Of a DNA stretch of 64,000 nucleotides, positions 1-12,200 are shown piece by piece. A program made the translations under genes and the position numbers. Origin of the DNA: Salvelinus alpinus (lineage: Eukaryota; Chordata; Actinopteri; Salmoniformes; Salmonidae). Numbering within the stretch: the stretch's first letter is position 1; each line of letters opens with the position of its first letter. The stretch is taken from the NCBI RefSeq assembly GCF_045679555.1, contig NC_092100.1, positions 36,046,106 to 36,110,105 of the forward strand, read 5' to 3'. The notes beneath the pieces were generated by a model. That model was not told the DNA's origin and made no database searches. It worked only from the letters and a program-made list of their open reading frames with translations.

Positions 1-222
1 GTAATCTGTTTGTTAACTTGGCTTTCGAAGACCTTCGAAAGGCAGGGTAGGATAGATATAGGTCTGTAGCAGTTTGAGTCTAGAGTGTCTCCCCCTTTGA
101 AGAGGGGGATGATCGCGGCAGCTTTCCAATCTTTGGGAATCTCAGATGATACGAAGGAGAAACAGGCTAGTAAATAGGGGTTGCAACAATTTCGGCAGAT
201 AATTTTAGAAAGAGAGGGTTCC
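1..222 (-). mobile_element. LINE reverse-transcriptase fragment (inverted)
   Basis: The reverse complement of this stretch closely matches 2130-2350 of the L2-like LINE further right, covering the part of the RT domain that includes the CYRPIS region. It is therefore a second, truncated copy of the same family in the opposite orientation, cut off by the window edge. It has diverged by scattered substitutions and carries no usable ORF here. Confidence 0.85.
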
Positions 223-559
223 ATGGCAAAATGAGTAGATTTGCATGAAATGTGTTATAAAATTACTACATTCTCTCTCCGTCCAATGGCAAAATGTGTA
301 AAATTGCACAGATCACTGGAAAGGCATTCTGGTCTTGTTAAAGTCTACTGTAAATTTAAAATTGTTCATAAATTCGTCCAAGGTGGCTTAGCAGTTCAGA
401 CGTCTTTTTCTGTTCCGTATTGTTGTGTCCTGTATATATATATATTTACACCTTTCTTCGCATATCTTTTATCTATTTTATTATCCAAGAACTCAACTAC
501 AAAAGCTTTCCTGCAAAAGCTTTCCTGCAACCCGCTTCACCAAGTACAAAAAGTATTAT
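223..559. other. Gene-free stretch with a degenerate short repeat
   Basis: No gene is seen. The phrase TGGCAAAATG occurs twice (about 223 and 287) in similar surroundings, suggesting a degenerate repeat of about 60 bp. A TA-rich run lies near 433-447. Confidence 0.4.
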
Positions 560-3500
560 TTACCTCAATCTGAAAATCCATCGTGGAAGCTAGCCAGGGG
601 CTAATTCAGAAGCTAGCCTGAAAGCTAACCAGAAGCTACTCCGATAGCTAGCCAGAAGCTAATCTGTAGCTGCCCCGAAATTAGCCGGTTTGCTGGCTAG
701 CGTTGGTGTTTCAGCTGCCCACGTTTAGTGGTCATCAGCTATTCCTTTAGCTCGATAATCTACCGGCACTTTTGTGCAACGCGACTCGGACCGGAGCATT
801 CCGGGACTCTTTTTCTCTCAGTTTCCCCGGACTCCAGCCGCAGGCTCTGGACACTTGCACCTTGATTTCGCAGCTAGCTAGCTGCAAACCGTGTGACTAT
901 TGGCTTACGTCGACCCCGGAGCAAACTCAAATCATTCTGGAGCTAGCCAGCTGAGGAGTTCCATCACCATCCGGACCCGTTTCTTTTGTTGCTACTGCCT
1001 GCAGAGTTCTGTTATACTATCCAGGTCTGTTCCCAAACAATTTGAACTTCTACTTTTAAAAATCCACCTCTCTAAAAACAAGTCTCTCACCGTTGCCGCC
1101 TGCTATAGACCACCCTCTGCCCCCAGCTGTGCTCTGGACACTATATGTGAACTGATTGCCCCCCATCTATCTTCAGAGCTCGTGCTGCTAGGCGACCTAA
1201 ATTTGAACATGCTCAACACCCCAGCCACCCTACAATCTAAGCTTGATGCCCTCAATCTCACACAAATTATCAATGAACCTACCAGGTACCACCCCAATTC
1301 CGTAAACACGGGTACCCTCATAGATATCATCCTAACAAACTTGCCCTCCAAATACACCTCTGCTGTTTTCAACCAAGATCTCAGCGATCACTGCCTCATT
1401 GCCTGCATCCGTAATGGGTCAGCGGTCAAACGACCTCCACTCATCACTGTCAAACGCTCCCTGAAACACTTCAGCGAGCAGGCCTTTCTAATCGACCTGG
1501 CCGGGGTATCCTGGAAGGATATTGATCTCATCCCGTCAGTAGAGGATGCCTGGTCATTTTTTAAAAATGCCTTCCTCACCATCTTGAATAAGCATGCCCC
1601 ATTCAAGAAATTTAGAACCAGGAACAGATATAGCCCTTGGTTCTCTCCTGACCTGACTGCCCTTAACCAACAGAAAAACATCCTATGGCGTTCTGCATTA
1701 GCATCGAACAGCCCCCGTGATATGCAACTTTTCAGGGAAGCCAGAAACCAATATACACAGGCAGTTAGAACAGCCAAGGCTAGCTTTTTCAAGCAGAAAT
1801 TTGCTTCCTGCAACACAAATTCAAAAAAGTTCTGGGACACCGTAAAGTCCATGGAGAATAAGAACACCTCCTCCCAGCTTCCAACCGCTCTGAAGATAGG
1901 AAACACTGTCACCACCGACAAATCCACTATAATTGAGAATTTCAATAAGCATTTTTCTACGGCTGGCCATGCTTTCCACCTGGCTACCCCTACCCCGGAC
2001 AACAGCACTGCCCTCCCCTCTGCTACTCGCCCAAGCCTTCCCCATTTCTCTTTCTCCCAAATACAGTCAGCTGATGTTCTAAATGAGCTGCAAAATCTGG
2101 ACCCTTACAAATCAGCCGGGCTAGATAATCTGGACCCTTTCTTTCTAAAACTATCTGCTGAAATTGTTGCCACCCCTATTACTAGCCTCTTCAACCTCTC
2201 TTTCGTGTCGTCTGAGATCCCCAAAGATTGGAAAGCAGCTGCGGTTATCCCCCTCTTCAAAGGGGGGGACACCCTTGACCCTAACTGCTACAGACCTATA
2301 TCTATCCTACCCTGCCTTTCTAAGGTCTTCGAAAGCCAAGTCAACAAACAGATTACCGACCATTTCGAATCCCACCACACCTTCTCCGCTATGCAATCTG
2401 GTTTCAGAGCTGGTCATGGGTGCACCTCAGCCACGCTCAAGGTCATAAACGATATCGTAACCGCCATCGATAGGAAACAATACTGTGCAGCCGTATTCAT
2501 TGACCTGGCCAAGGCCTTTGACTCTGTCAATCACCACATCCTCATTGGCAGACTCGACAGCCTTGGTTTCTCTAATGATTGCCTCGCCTGGTTCACCAAC
2601 TACTTCTCTGATCGAGTTCAGTGTGTCAAATCGGAGGGTCTGTTGTCCGGGCCTCTGGCAGTCTCTATGGGGGTGCCACAGGGTTCAATTCTTGGACCGA
2701 CTCTCTTCTCTGTTTACATCAATGATGTCGCTCTTGCTGCTGGTGATTCTCTGATCCACCTCTACGCAGACGACACTATTCTGTATACTTCTGGCCCTTC
2801 TTGGGACACTGTGTTAACAACCCTCCAGGCGAGCTTCAATGCCATACAACTCTCCTTCCGTGGCCTCCAACTGCTCTTAAATACAAGTAAAACCAAATGC
2901 ATGCTCTTCAACCGATCGCTGCCTGCTCCTGCCCGCCTGTCCAACATCACTACTTTGGACGGCTCTGACTTAGAATATGTGGACAACTACAAATACCTAG
3001 GTGTCTGGTTAGACTGTAAACTCTCCTTCCAGACTCACATCAAACATCTCCAATCCAAAGTCAAATCTAGAATTGGCTTCCTATTCCGCAACAAAGCATC
3101 CTTTACTCATGCTGCCAAACATACCCTTGTAAAACTGACCATCCTACCAATCCTCGACTTCGGTGATGTCATTTACAAAATAGCCTCCAAAACCCTACTC
3201 AATAAATTGGATGCAGTCTATCACAGTGCCATCCGTTTTGTCACCAAAGCCCCATATACTACCCACCACTGCGACCTGTACACTCTCGTTGGCTGGCCCT
3301 CGCTTCATACTCGTCGCCAAACCCACTGGTTCCAGGTCATCTACAAGACCCTGCTAGGTAAAGTCCCCCCTTATCTCAGCTCGCTGGTCACCATAGCAGC
3401 ACCTACCTGTAGCACGCGCTCCAGCAGGTATATCTCTCTAGTCACCCCCAAAACCAATTCTTCCTTTGGACGCCTCTCCTTCCAGTTCTCTGCTGCCAAT

Positions 3501-4062
3501 GACTGGAACGAACTACAAAAATCTCTGAAACTGGAAACACCTATCTCCCTCACTAGCTTTAAGCACCAGCTGTCAGAGCAGCTCATAGATTACTGCACCT
3601 GTACATAACCCATCTACAATTTAGCCCAAACAACTACCTCTTTACCTACTGTATTTATTTATTAATTTATTTTGCTCCTTTGCACCCCATTATTTCTGTC
3701 TCTACTTTGCACTTTCTTCCACTGCAAACCAACCATTCCAGTGTTTTTTTTTGTTTTTATTTTACTTGCTGTGTTGTACTCACTTCGCCTCCATGGCCTT
3801 TTATATTTTTATTTATTTATACATATATTTGTTTGCCTTCACCTCCCTTATCTCACCTCACTTGCTCACATTGTATATAGACTTTTTTTTTTTTTTCACT
3901 GTATTATTGACTATATGTTTGTTTTACTCCATGTGTAACTATGTGTTGTTGTATGTGTCGAACTGCTTTGCTTTATCTTGGCCAGGTCGCAATTGTAAAT
4001 GAGAACGTGTTCTCAATTTGCCTACCTGGTTAAATAAAGGTTAAATAAAAAATAAAAAAAAT
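560..4062 (+). mobile_element. L2-like LINE with intact RT frame and 3' tail
   Basis: A non-LTR retrotransposon. The 5' part (about 560-900) is untranslated sequence rich in AGCTAGCC-like repeats. The body is an RT frame (900-3608), followed by a T-rich 3' UTR. The 3' end has the segment TGTAAATGAGAACGTG and then CCTGGTTAAATAAAGG-type repeats, which is how L2-clade LINEs of salmonids (RSg-1 type) end. The endonuclease domain is only partly present, so this copy looks internally shortened upstream of the RT. Clade assignment is from memory of tails and RT style, not from a tree. The 5' boundary is approximate. Confidence 0.8.
900..3608 (+). CDS. LINE endonuclease (partial) / reverse transcriptase ORF
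   Basis: An open frame of 902 codons. Residues about 60-170 are the C-terminal half of an APE-type endonuclease (LLGDLNLNML, then a SDHCLI motif). Residues about 430-700 are the RT, with FIDLAKAFDSVNH (first catalytic Asp), GVPQGSILGP and the LYADDTILY active site. The C-terminal region follows in the L2/CR1/Rex style. The first endonuclease motifs (the usual LNARS start) are missing, so the first ~50 residues are probably translated UTR or deletion-junction sequence and the true start is uncertain. An uninterrupted RT frame of this length suggests a fairly recent copy, but with half an endonuclease it is unlikely to move by itself. It is a transposon gene, not a host gene. Confidence 0.85.
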   Translation: MAYVDPGANSNHSGASQLRSSITIRTRFFCCYCLQSSVILSRSVPKQFELLLLKIHLSKNKSLTVAACYRPPSAPSCALDTICELIAPHLSSELVLLGDLNLNMLNTPATLQSKLDALNLTQIINEPTRYHPNSVNTGTLIDIILTNLPSKYTSAVFNQDLSDHCLIACIRNGSAVKRPPLITVKRSLKHFSEQAFLIDLAGVSWKDIDLIPSVEDAWSFFKNAFLTILNKHAPFKKFRTRNRYSPWFSPDLTALNQQKNILWRSALASNSPRDMQLFREARNQYTQAVRTAKASFFKQKFASCNTNSKKFWDTVKSMENKNTSSQLPTALKIGNTVTTDKSTIIENFNKHFSTAGHAFHLATPTPDNSTALPSATRPSLPHFSFSQIQSADVLNELQNLDPYKSAGLDNLDPFFLKLSAEIVATPITSLFNLSFVSSEIPKDWKAAAVIPLFKGGDTLDPNCYRPISILPCLSKVFESQVNKQITDHFESHHTFSAMQSGFRAGHGCTSATLKVINDIVTAIDRKQYCAAVFIDLAKAFDSVNHHILIGRLDSLGFSNDCLAWFTNYFSDRVQCVKSEGLLSGPLAVSMGVPQGSILGPTLFSVYINDVALAAGDSLIHLYADDTILYTSGPSWDTVLTTLQASFNAIQLSFRGLQLLLNTSKTKCMLFNRSLPAPARLSNITTLDGSDLEYVDNYKYLGVWLDCKLSFQTHIKHLQSKVKSRIGFLFRNKASFTHAAKHTLVKLTILPILDFGDVIYKIASKTLLNKLDAVYHSAIRFVTKAPYTTHHCDLYTLVGWPSLHTRRQTHWFQVIYKTLLGKVPPYLSSLVTIAAPTCSTRSSRYISLVTPKTNSSFGRLSFQFSAANDWNELQKSLKLETPISLTSFKHQLSEQLIDYCTCT

Positions 4063-4230
4063 AAAATAGAGGATAAATATTTTTTAAACAATGTACAATT
4101 GTGTTTATATATAATCTTGTGACAGGCGCAGCACGTGTAGAGATCTCTCGGGGGAATATGTGCGTGTCAGAGGCATGCATAGGCTGTATATTCAGAGACA
4201 ATCTAGTAAACAGCAACTAAACACACACAT

Positions 4231-4237
4231 GTGATTG

Positions 4238-4318
<81 letters not shown>

Positions 4319-4336
4319 AGGGAGAGAGAGAGAAAA
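4231..4336. repeat. (GA)n microsatellite
   Basis: An almost pure GA run with a few GGGA interruptions at its right end. Open frames here are simple Arg-Glu or Ser-Leu repeats and not genes. Confidence 0.95.
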
Positions 4337-5479
4337 GAAAGAGATTCATCTGTGTGGGAATCTTGGTGGGAATCTTGGTGGGAATGCAGACTGGATCAAT
4401 AAAACAACCATCATGCAACCAACCCAAATGTAATTAGACACACACACACATGATGCCAGTCGCCCCTCCCACTGCCCCCAGGCGTGTGCCAGGAGGTGTT
4501 GCTATCACTGTAATACAGTTTGATCCACCACAGATTTACCCTGTTCCTGCTAATGTGGCAATTAACCACTGATAACGAGACCCCTAACACCCCTAAACCC
4601 TTCCCAGAAACCCCAACCTCAAACCCCCACCCTCCCAGACCCTATTTGACATTTATATGTCTTTGGTTACAGTATGGTATCCGATGGTATCCCACCTAAA
4701 TGAACGATTGCTATGGTAACATCCTTTCTAGTTGACATGGCAACCCCACTGAAGTCCAGCATTGTGGAGATGGTGCACAGAGACAGAGAGAGTTGGAAAA
4801 AGAGAGAGAGAGAAGGAGAGAAATAGATCAATATAAAAATAGAACCATAGAGATAAGTAAAAGGTATATTGAAAAAGACAAACGTAGGGTAAGTAAAAAG
4901 GTATATTGGCAGTAGGATTTGGCAGACGAGGAGGAGCAGGTGACAAACCTCACCATTCATTAAACAACAGTGCTCTCTGGTGGAGAGAAACACTGTTACA
5001 GTGGGCGTTAAGTAGGCGTAAAGTATCTACATTTATCAGCAAAAATATTTTCTTTCTCATCAAATGTACAACTGTTGGATCACAGTGGAGGCTTTGTTTG
5101 TTTGTACGCCACACTGAGTCACTTGTTAATCCATCTTTAATACATTTTTTCCCAGGTTTTAAAACAGGCTGTTTCACAAGGTTTCATATGCAGACAGCTG
5201 GTGTAAATTTCTTCCTGTTTTTTTATTAAATCACTTCGGACAACTTTGGTGATGCACATTGCCCTTTGTCCTATGTCAGTCTGAAGATAGTGGCTCAGAA
5301 GATTACTCTGTTTCCATGCACCACACAGCGTAAAAGCATCCGTAAAGATCACAGAGAGAGGAAAGAGGCATAGCAAAAACCTACCAAGCAAATGTAGCTA
5401 ATCTAGCTATCAAATTCCCATAAGGCGGAAGTCAAATACTGTTCCTGCCCTGGCTTGCCCTCCCTTCTTTCTGCCCTTC
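4337..5479. other. Gene-free upstream region of the NLR gene
   Basis: No coding exon or recognised repeat is seen. It holds short purine-rich runs (about 4785-4830) and a duplicated phrase AAAAGGTATATTG (about 4858 and 4895). The NLR promoter would be expected near its right end, but I cannot identify a defined element. Confidence 0.4.
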
Positions 5480-5553
5480 TCTCCTTTGAGCAGTCAAACA
5501 AAGAAGCTACAGCCTACAGCAACATTCTCAAACCGAGGAACCCATCTCAGTGG
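5480..5553 (+). other. Possible noncoding first exon of the NLR gene
   Basis: The sequence ending CCCATCTCAGTG is followed by a plausible splice donor (GTAAGC) at about 5554. A matching acceptor (GATCTAG) lies at about 6060, just before the first coding exon. This is inferred from splice-like signals and position only. Confidence 0.35.
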
Positions 5554-6114
5554 TAAGCATTACAGACTGTTTTTGTTTCTTGCTACAAGGAAATAGAAAG
5601 TTATTGAAAGAGAAGAGTAGAGCAGAGATGGGGAAAAGGGGAGACTAAAGGAGTAGCGTATTTAATGTCTATTCAACTATTGGTCCTGTTTGCGAACTGT
5701 GTAATCTAGCCAGCTAAATTCATAAAAAATACACTGTTTGCAGAAATGACCACCTCATTCATTTAAATTCTACTAATCTTTGTCACTGCTATGGTTTGTA
5801 CATGTGCCAGCTAGGTATACATGCTAGCAAAGTTGCAAACAAGCTAAAGTAGTCCAGTTGACAATAGCTGGCAAATGCGTAAAGTCGAAAGTGATACACT
5901 TCCTGGATAACCAACCAATGTTACAGAAATCAGCCATTTTAATTTGGTAGTGTGTGTAGTAGCTATTTGACAGCATTGTGTATGATTGATACTCTCTCTC
6001 TCCCTCTCTCTCTGTATGGGTGGAGGTGGGTGTGTGTGTGTGTTCACAGGGCTGATCTAGGTCAGAGGACAGTAGTATTTGTCTGCCCATGAGAAGGGAA
6101 TTACGACTTCTAAA

Positions 6115-6293
6115 ATGAGTCTCTCTGCAGAGAGAGAGGAGGGGGACAGTTTTTCAAAAAAGATTGTCTCAGGCGAGAAAGAGGAGCAGGAGAGACCCGT
6201 GTCTCCTGTACCCAGCTGTGTGTCCATGAAGAGTGACATGTCAATCGATGCTCCATATAACTTCAGTAAAGAACCATTGTCCAGTGAACAGGG
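6115..6293 (+). CDS. NLR coding exon 1
   Basis: Starts at ATG 6115 and ends at donor GTAATA in phase 2. It carries the first copy of the short motif ([12 protein letters not shown]), which is repeated in exons 2-4. Such repeated N-terminal exons are characteristic of fish NLR-C genes. Confidence 0.8.
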
Positions 6294-9200
6294 GTAATAA
6301 AACGTAGTTTTACCACACACCTACATAATCCTGATACAGATATCTGAGCGCCGTCAAAAACTATTTCTTCCCCAGTCAGACTAACAATAATCTCCATGGT
6401 TTTTGTCAGGGTCCATCATGAGAGACCAGCGTCTCCTGTAACCAGCTGTGTGTCTATGAAGAGTGACCAGTCTATGGGACCACCAATCAACTTTTCCAGT
6501 GAACAGGGGTAATAAGACTTTTAACCACAAATATACGGTGCATTTGGAAAGTATTCAGACCCCTTGACTTTTTCCACATTTTGTTACGTTACAGCTTTAT
6601 TTCTAAAATTGATTCAATTGTTTCCCCCCCCTCATCAATCTACACACAACACCCAATAATGACAAAGCAAAAAAAGGTTTATTCATTTTTGCAAATGTAT
6701 AACAAAAACACTGAAATATAACATTTACATAAGTATTCAGACCCTTTACTCAGTACTTTGTTGAAGCACCTTTGGCAGCGATTACAGCCACAACTCTTCT
6801 TGGGTATGATGCTACATGCTTGGCACACCTGTATTTGGGGAGTTTCTCCCATTCTTCTCTGCAGATCCTCTCAAGCTCTGTCAGGTTTTTTGTTTCTTTT
6901 ATTTAACTAGGCAAGTCAGTTAAAAACAAATTCTGATTTACAATGACTGCCTAACCCGGCCAAACCCTAACGACGCTGGGCCAATTGTGCGCCGCCCTAT
7001 GGAACTCCCAATCACGGCCAGCTGTGATACAGCCTGGAATCGAACCACGCCTTAGACCGGTGTGCCACACGGGAGTCCAGGTTGGATGGGGAGCGTCGTT
7101 GCACAGCTATGTTCAGGTCTCTCCAGAGCTGTTAGATCAGGTTCAAGTCCGGGCTCTGGATGGGCCACTCAAGGACATTCAGACACTTGTCCCAATGCCA
7201 CTCCTGCGTTGTCTTGGCTCTGTGCTTAGGGTCGTTGTCCTGTTGGAATGTGAACCTTTGCCCCAGTCTGAGGTCCTGAGCGCTCTGGAACAGGAGATCA
7301 AGGATCTCTCTGTACTTTGCTCTGTTCATCTTTCCCTCAATCCTGCCACCACCATGCCTCACCGTTGGGATGGTGCTAGGTTTCCTCCAGACGTGACGCC
7401 TGGCATTCAGGCCAAAGAGTTCAGTCTTGGTTTCATCAGACCAGAGAATCTTGTTTCTCATGGTCTGAGAGTCCTTTAGGTGCCTTTTGGCAAACTCCAA
7501 GTGGGCTGTCATGTGCCTTTAACTGAGGAGTGGCTTCCGTCTGGCCACTCTACCATAATGGTCTGATTGGTGGTGTGCTGCAGAGATGGTTGTCCTTCTG
7601 GAAGGTTCTCCCATTTCCACAGAATAACTCTGGAGCTCTGTCAGAGTGACCATCAGGTTCTTGGTCCTTCTTCTCCGATTGCTCAGTTTGGCTGGGTGGG
7701 CAGTTCTAGGAAGAGTCTTAGTGGTTCCAAATTTCTTCCATTTAAGAATGATGGCCATACAGATATCTGAGCACCCTCACCCTTCCCCAGTCAGACTAAC
7801 AATAATCTCCATGGTTTTTGTCAGGGTCCATCAGGAGATACCAGCGTCTCCTGTAACCAGCTGTGTGTCTAGGAAGAGTGACCAGTCTATGGGACTACCA
7901 ATTAACTTTTCTTGTGAACAAGGGTTATAAGACTTGTTGTTTTAACCACACACATATAGTACCAGTAAAACGTTTGGACACACCTACACATTCAAGGGTT
8001 TTTCTTTATTTTTACTATTTTTGTAGAATAATAGTGAAGTCATCAAAACTATGAAATAACACATATGTAATTATTCTGCCCTTGAGTTGCGTTCCCATGC
8101 AAAACTAGACAGATAGCTAACAACTAAGTCTTCAATAAAACTCCCAAGGCGTAACTTTTCTTGAATGAATATATTGTAAACGTTTATGTTGTAAAACTGC
8201 AAAACACAGAAAAGAATATACTTTAGTATTCAATTCACACCAACATACTGTAGCTGTACATTATACATTTGAAGTTGCATGAATACAAAGCACGTGCTAC
8301 GGTACCATGCATCTGGCATGATGCCAAACCATATAGCTAATTGCTTTCTCATATGGTAATTGACTAACTCCTTTCATTACTCTAATAATGTACAACCATC
8401 TATGTAGAATAACAAGGCATATTACACTAGAAACAGTAACAAAAATACAGTATTGTATATTTTACAATTCGTTTGCATGACGCACGAGCAAAGTAATACA
8501 GCTAACATCATACATGAAAGGCATTGCAATTTGTGAGTAAATGCAACCAACCAACATTGATATGTAAGAAACTCTATCAATAACAAGATTATCATCATTA
8601 GCTAAATGCTTGAATCGAACTTACAAACAAATATTTTCCAAGGCTGAAGCGTGACAAGAAATAACTAAACTGAAAGACCTGCACCGTAGCGTTGTTTTTA
8701 GCTGCTTCTAAGCGTGCAGAACGAATTCTCTACTTCCTGTTTGTGTACACTCTAAGTACCAGAAAGCTCCACTAGGGGGCAAATAACATCATGGAACACA
8801 ATGAAAATCCATTTTAACTATTGTAATAAAATAATCTGTTACCTTCTAACAGGATGGCAGCACACTCCCCGCCTGGTATAATGAAATTGTGCCACTATGA
8901 AATAAAACATATCAAGAAACAAATAATGTCCTTTCTATTATTATCTTTTGTCTCTAGGATGCTTCAGAAAGAAGAACAACAATCTCTGAGATTGGTCTCA
9001 GAAACACCTTAGCAGCTCCTTGCTTGACAATGTTTAGTTCTACTTTCCTAACCTTTTTGTCAGTACTGGGAAAGGTTTTTTGACCACAAGCCCGACTGGC
9101 CAGTCATTTCTGTGTGCCTGACTATCTTTCAATAAGACAACATCTCCCACTTTTACATTTGGCTTTTCTGCTGTCCATTTTCTGCGTCTCTGCAGCGTTG

Positions 9201-12200
9201 TCAGGTACTCCTGTCTCCACCTTTTCCAAAAGGTGTCAGCGAGACACTGGACTTGCTTCCACTGTTTTCCATGAAGGTCGTTCATGCTGAAGTATCCAGA
9301 AGGGGCTGAGGTAGCGCTGGTCTTTTGTGTCAGTAACATTGAGGGTGTGAGAATGGCAGGCATGTCAGGGTCCGTTGACACTGACACTAGGGGTCTCGCA
9401 TTGATTATTGCCATAACTTCAGACATAAGAGTGCTCAAGACCTCATGTGTGAGACGAGTGGAGCCCGTCTGAAACAGCATAGCATCAAGGATACGTCTGG
9501 CAACCCCAATGAGTCTCTCCCAAGAACCACCCATATGAGACGAGTGTGGAGGATTAAATATCCAAGTACATCCCTTATCTGAGAGGTATTTAGTCAGTTC
9601 TGAGTCATTTGTGTCGATACTCAGTTCCCTGCAGGCACCTATAAAGTTTGTACCTCGATCAGAGCGTAGCACTTTTGCTGGACCACGGATAGAGAAAAAA
9701 CGCCTCAGCGCGTTGATGAAGCTGGATGTGGACATAGATTCGATGAGCTCGATATGGACTGCTCTAGTAGACATACATGTAAAGTGCACCGCCCAGCGCT
9801 TGGAGTCTGCGCTACCACCTCTAGTGCGACGAGTTATGACATTCCATGGTCCAAACACATCAAGTCCAACGCTGGTGAATGGTGGTTCAGATGAGAGTCT
9901 GTCTGCAGGCAAGTCAGCCATCTTTTGGTCAACTAACCTTCCTCTAACCTTGCGGCAGGTGACACACTTGTGAATGATACCAGAGACCAGACGTTTGCTC
10001 CCAATAATCCAGAAGCCTGCTGCTCGAATAGCTCCATCTGAAAAATGCCGGCCCTGGTGAGCCACTTGCTCGTGATAATGTCTTACCAGCAGGGTGGCGA
10101 CATGATGTGTCCGTGGGATGATGAGAGGATGTTTTTCGTCTTGTGACATGTCGGCGGAGGATAAGCGGCCTCCCACCCTCAGCAACCCATCCTCATCAAT
10201 CACTGGGTTCAGTTTTTTGATTGTACTTTGTTTAGGGAACTCTTTTCCTTTTTCAAGGCATTTGAATTCCTCTCTGAAGGCTTCATGTTGCACACAGTGA
10301 ATGATTGCTGTTTTGGCTTGTGACAACTCACTTGTACCGCATGGTTTATTACAGTCATGCCAGCCTCTGCAGCTGGTGTTGTCCGCACCTTCATGGAAGG
10401 ATCTGGCAACATGAATGAGTCGTGCTGTGGCTTGATTGAGAGCTTTCCAGCTTGAGAACCTCTCAAAGCGATGAGAGCCGAGTTGAGCTCCAGAAACCTT
10501 AGAGGCGAAGACAGTGACGTCTGGTCGAATCTCTGCGTCTGCGTGAGGCTCTACAAGGTCAAAATTTATGTTCTCAGGCTCACTTGAGTTTGTTTGGGTC
10601 AGGAAAGGTGGACCTGAGAACCAACTGGTGTACTTTAAGAGCGCAGCAAATATAGGCCTGGTTGCATGGTCTGCTGGATTGCTGTCAGTGTTTACATAAC
10701 ACCACTGATCTGGATGGGTAGACTTCCTGATGCGAGTTACCCTATTGGCAACATACACATAGAATCTTTTGGTGACATTGTGGATGTAACCGAGAACTAT
10801 CTTACTGTCTGTGTAGAACTTGGCCACATTTACATCAATGTCAATTTCGTCTCTGATCAGTTCATACATCTCAACAGCTAGCAAAGCCGCACACAGTTCT
10901 AGGCGTGGGATAGTGTGGGCCGGACGAGGGGCCAATTTTGATTTCCCCATGACAAATCCAACATGGCATTGACCTTCCGAGTCAATAACTCTCAGGTAGG
11001 CTACCGCTCCTATGGCTACTGTAGAGGCATCCGAGAAGATGTGTAGCTCTCTTCTTTGAGTGGTAGACAAGGAGACTGGGATGTAGGTCCGCTGAATATA
11101 CATATGTTCCAACTCCATCAAAGAATCCTTCCACATTTTCCATTTCTCTTCTTTTTCTGGGGGAAGAGGGGCATCCCACTCACTCTGATCAGAAGAGAGT
11201 TCTCTGATTAAGGCTTTACCTTGCATTGTTATTGGAGCCACGAACCCAAGGGGGTCATAAAGACTATTCACTGTGGACAGGATGCCTCTCCGCGTAAAAG
11301 GCTTCTCATTGTGGGACACCTGGAATGAGAAGCTGTCTGTTTCCAGGTTCCAGGAAAGTCCCAGACTCCGTTGAAAGGGGAGAGGATCCACTCCTAGGTC
11401 CAGATCTTTTAAGTCTTTTGCACGGTCCTCCATAGGGAAGGCTTCCATAACTGTTTTGCTATTGGATGCAATCTTGTGTAGTTTCATGTTGGACTCCGCC
11501 AACATTGCTTGTGTTTTTCTTAGAATGTTGATAGCGTCTTCTGTTGTAGCTACTGATGTCAGCCCATCATCGACGTAGAAGTTCCTCACTACATATTGCT
11601 TGGGTTCTGATCCATGTTCCTTCTCACCCTGTAGCGCTGCTCGTCTCATGCAGTAGATGGCTACGGCTGGTGAAGGGCTGTTCCCAAATACATGGACTTT
11701 CATCCTGTACTCAGTTATGTTTCTATCTGGATTGTTGTCTTCATACCAGAGAAACCTTAAGTAATCTCTGTGATCCTCACGTACACCAAAACAGTAAAAC
11801 ATTTGTTGCACATCTGCTGTTAGTGCAATGCAATCCTTGCGGAAGCGCATTAGGACACCCAAGAGTGTGTTGTTTAAGTCTGGACCACTGAGCAGAACAT
11901 CGTTAAGTGACACGCCTTGACACTTAGCACTGGAGTCAAATACTACTCTTATTTGTTCAGGCTTTTGTGGATGGTAAACACCAAATATGGGTAGATACCA
12001 ACATTCTTTGTCTCCCTCTAGTGGCGGTGAAGGTTCGGCTTGGTCGTTATCCAGCATCTTTTGCATGAAGTCAATAAAATGACGCTTCATGTCAGGCTTT
12101 TTGTCTAAAGTCCTGCGAAGTGATGTGAGACGGTTTATGGCCTGCTCCCTGTTATTAGGAAGGCGACGTCGAGTGGGGCGAAAAGGTAGTGGAGCCACCC

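Noticed and set aside
1388-2008. 206-codon minus-strand frame
   Set aside because: Shadow of the LINE RT frame on the opposite strand, with no recognisable protein.
6888-7077. tRNA-like sequence
   Set aside because: It has a tRNA-derived promoter but is a SINE with an L2-like tail and target duplication. The cloverleaf is not intact.
7132-7512. Host gene candidate on the minus strand
   Set aside because: It contains the WSDETK and DNDPKH landmarks of Tc1 transposase and belongs to the transposon.
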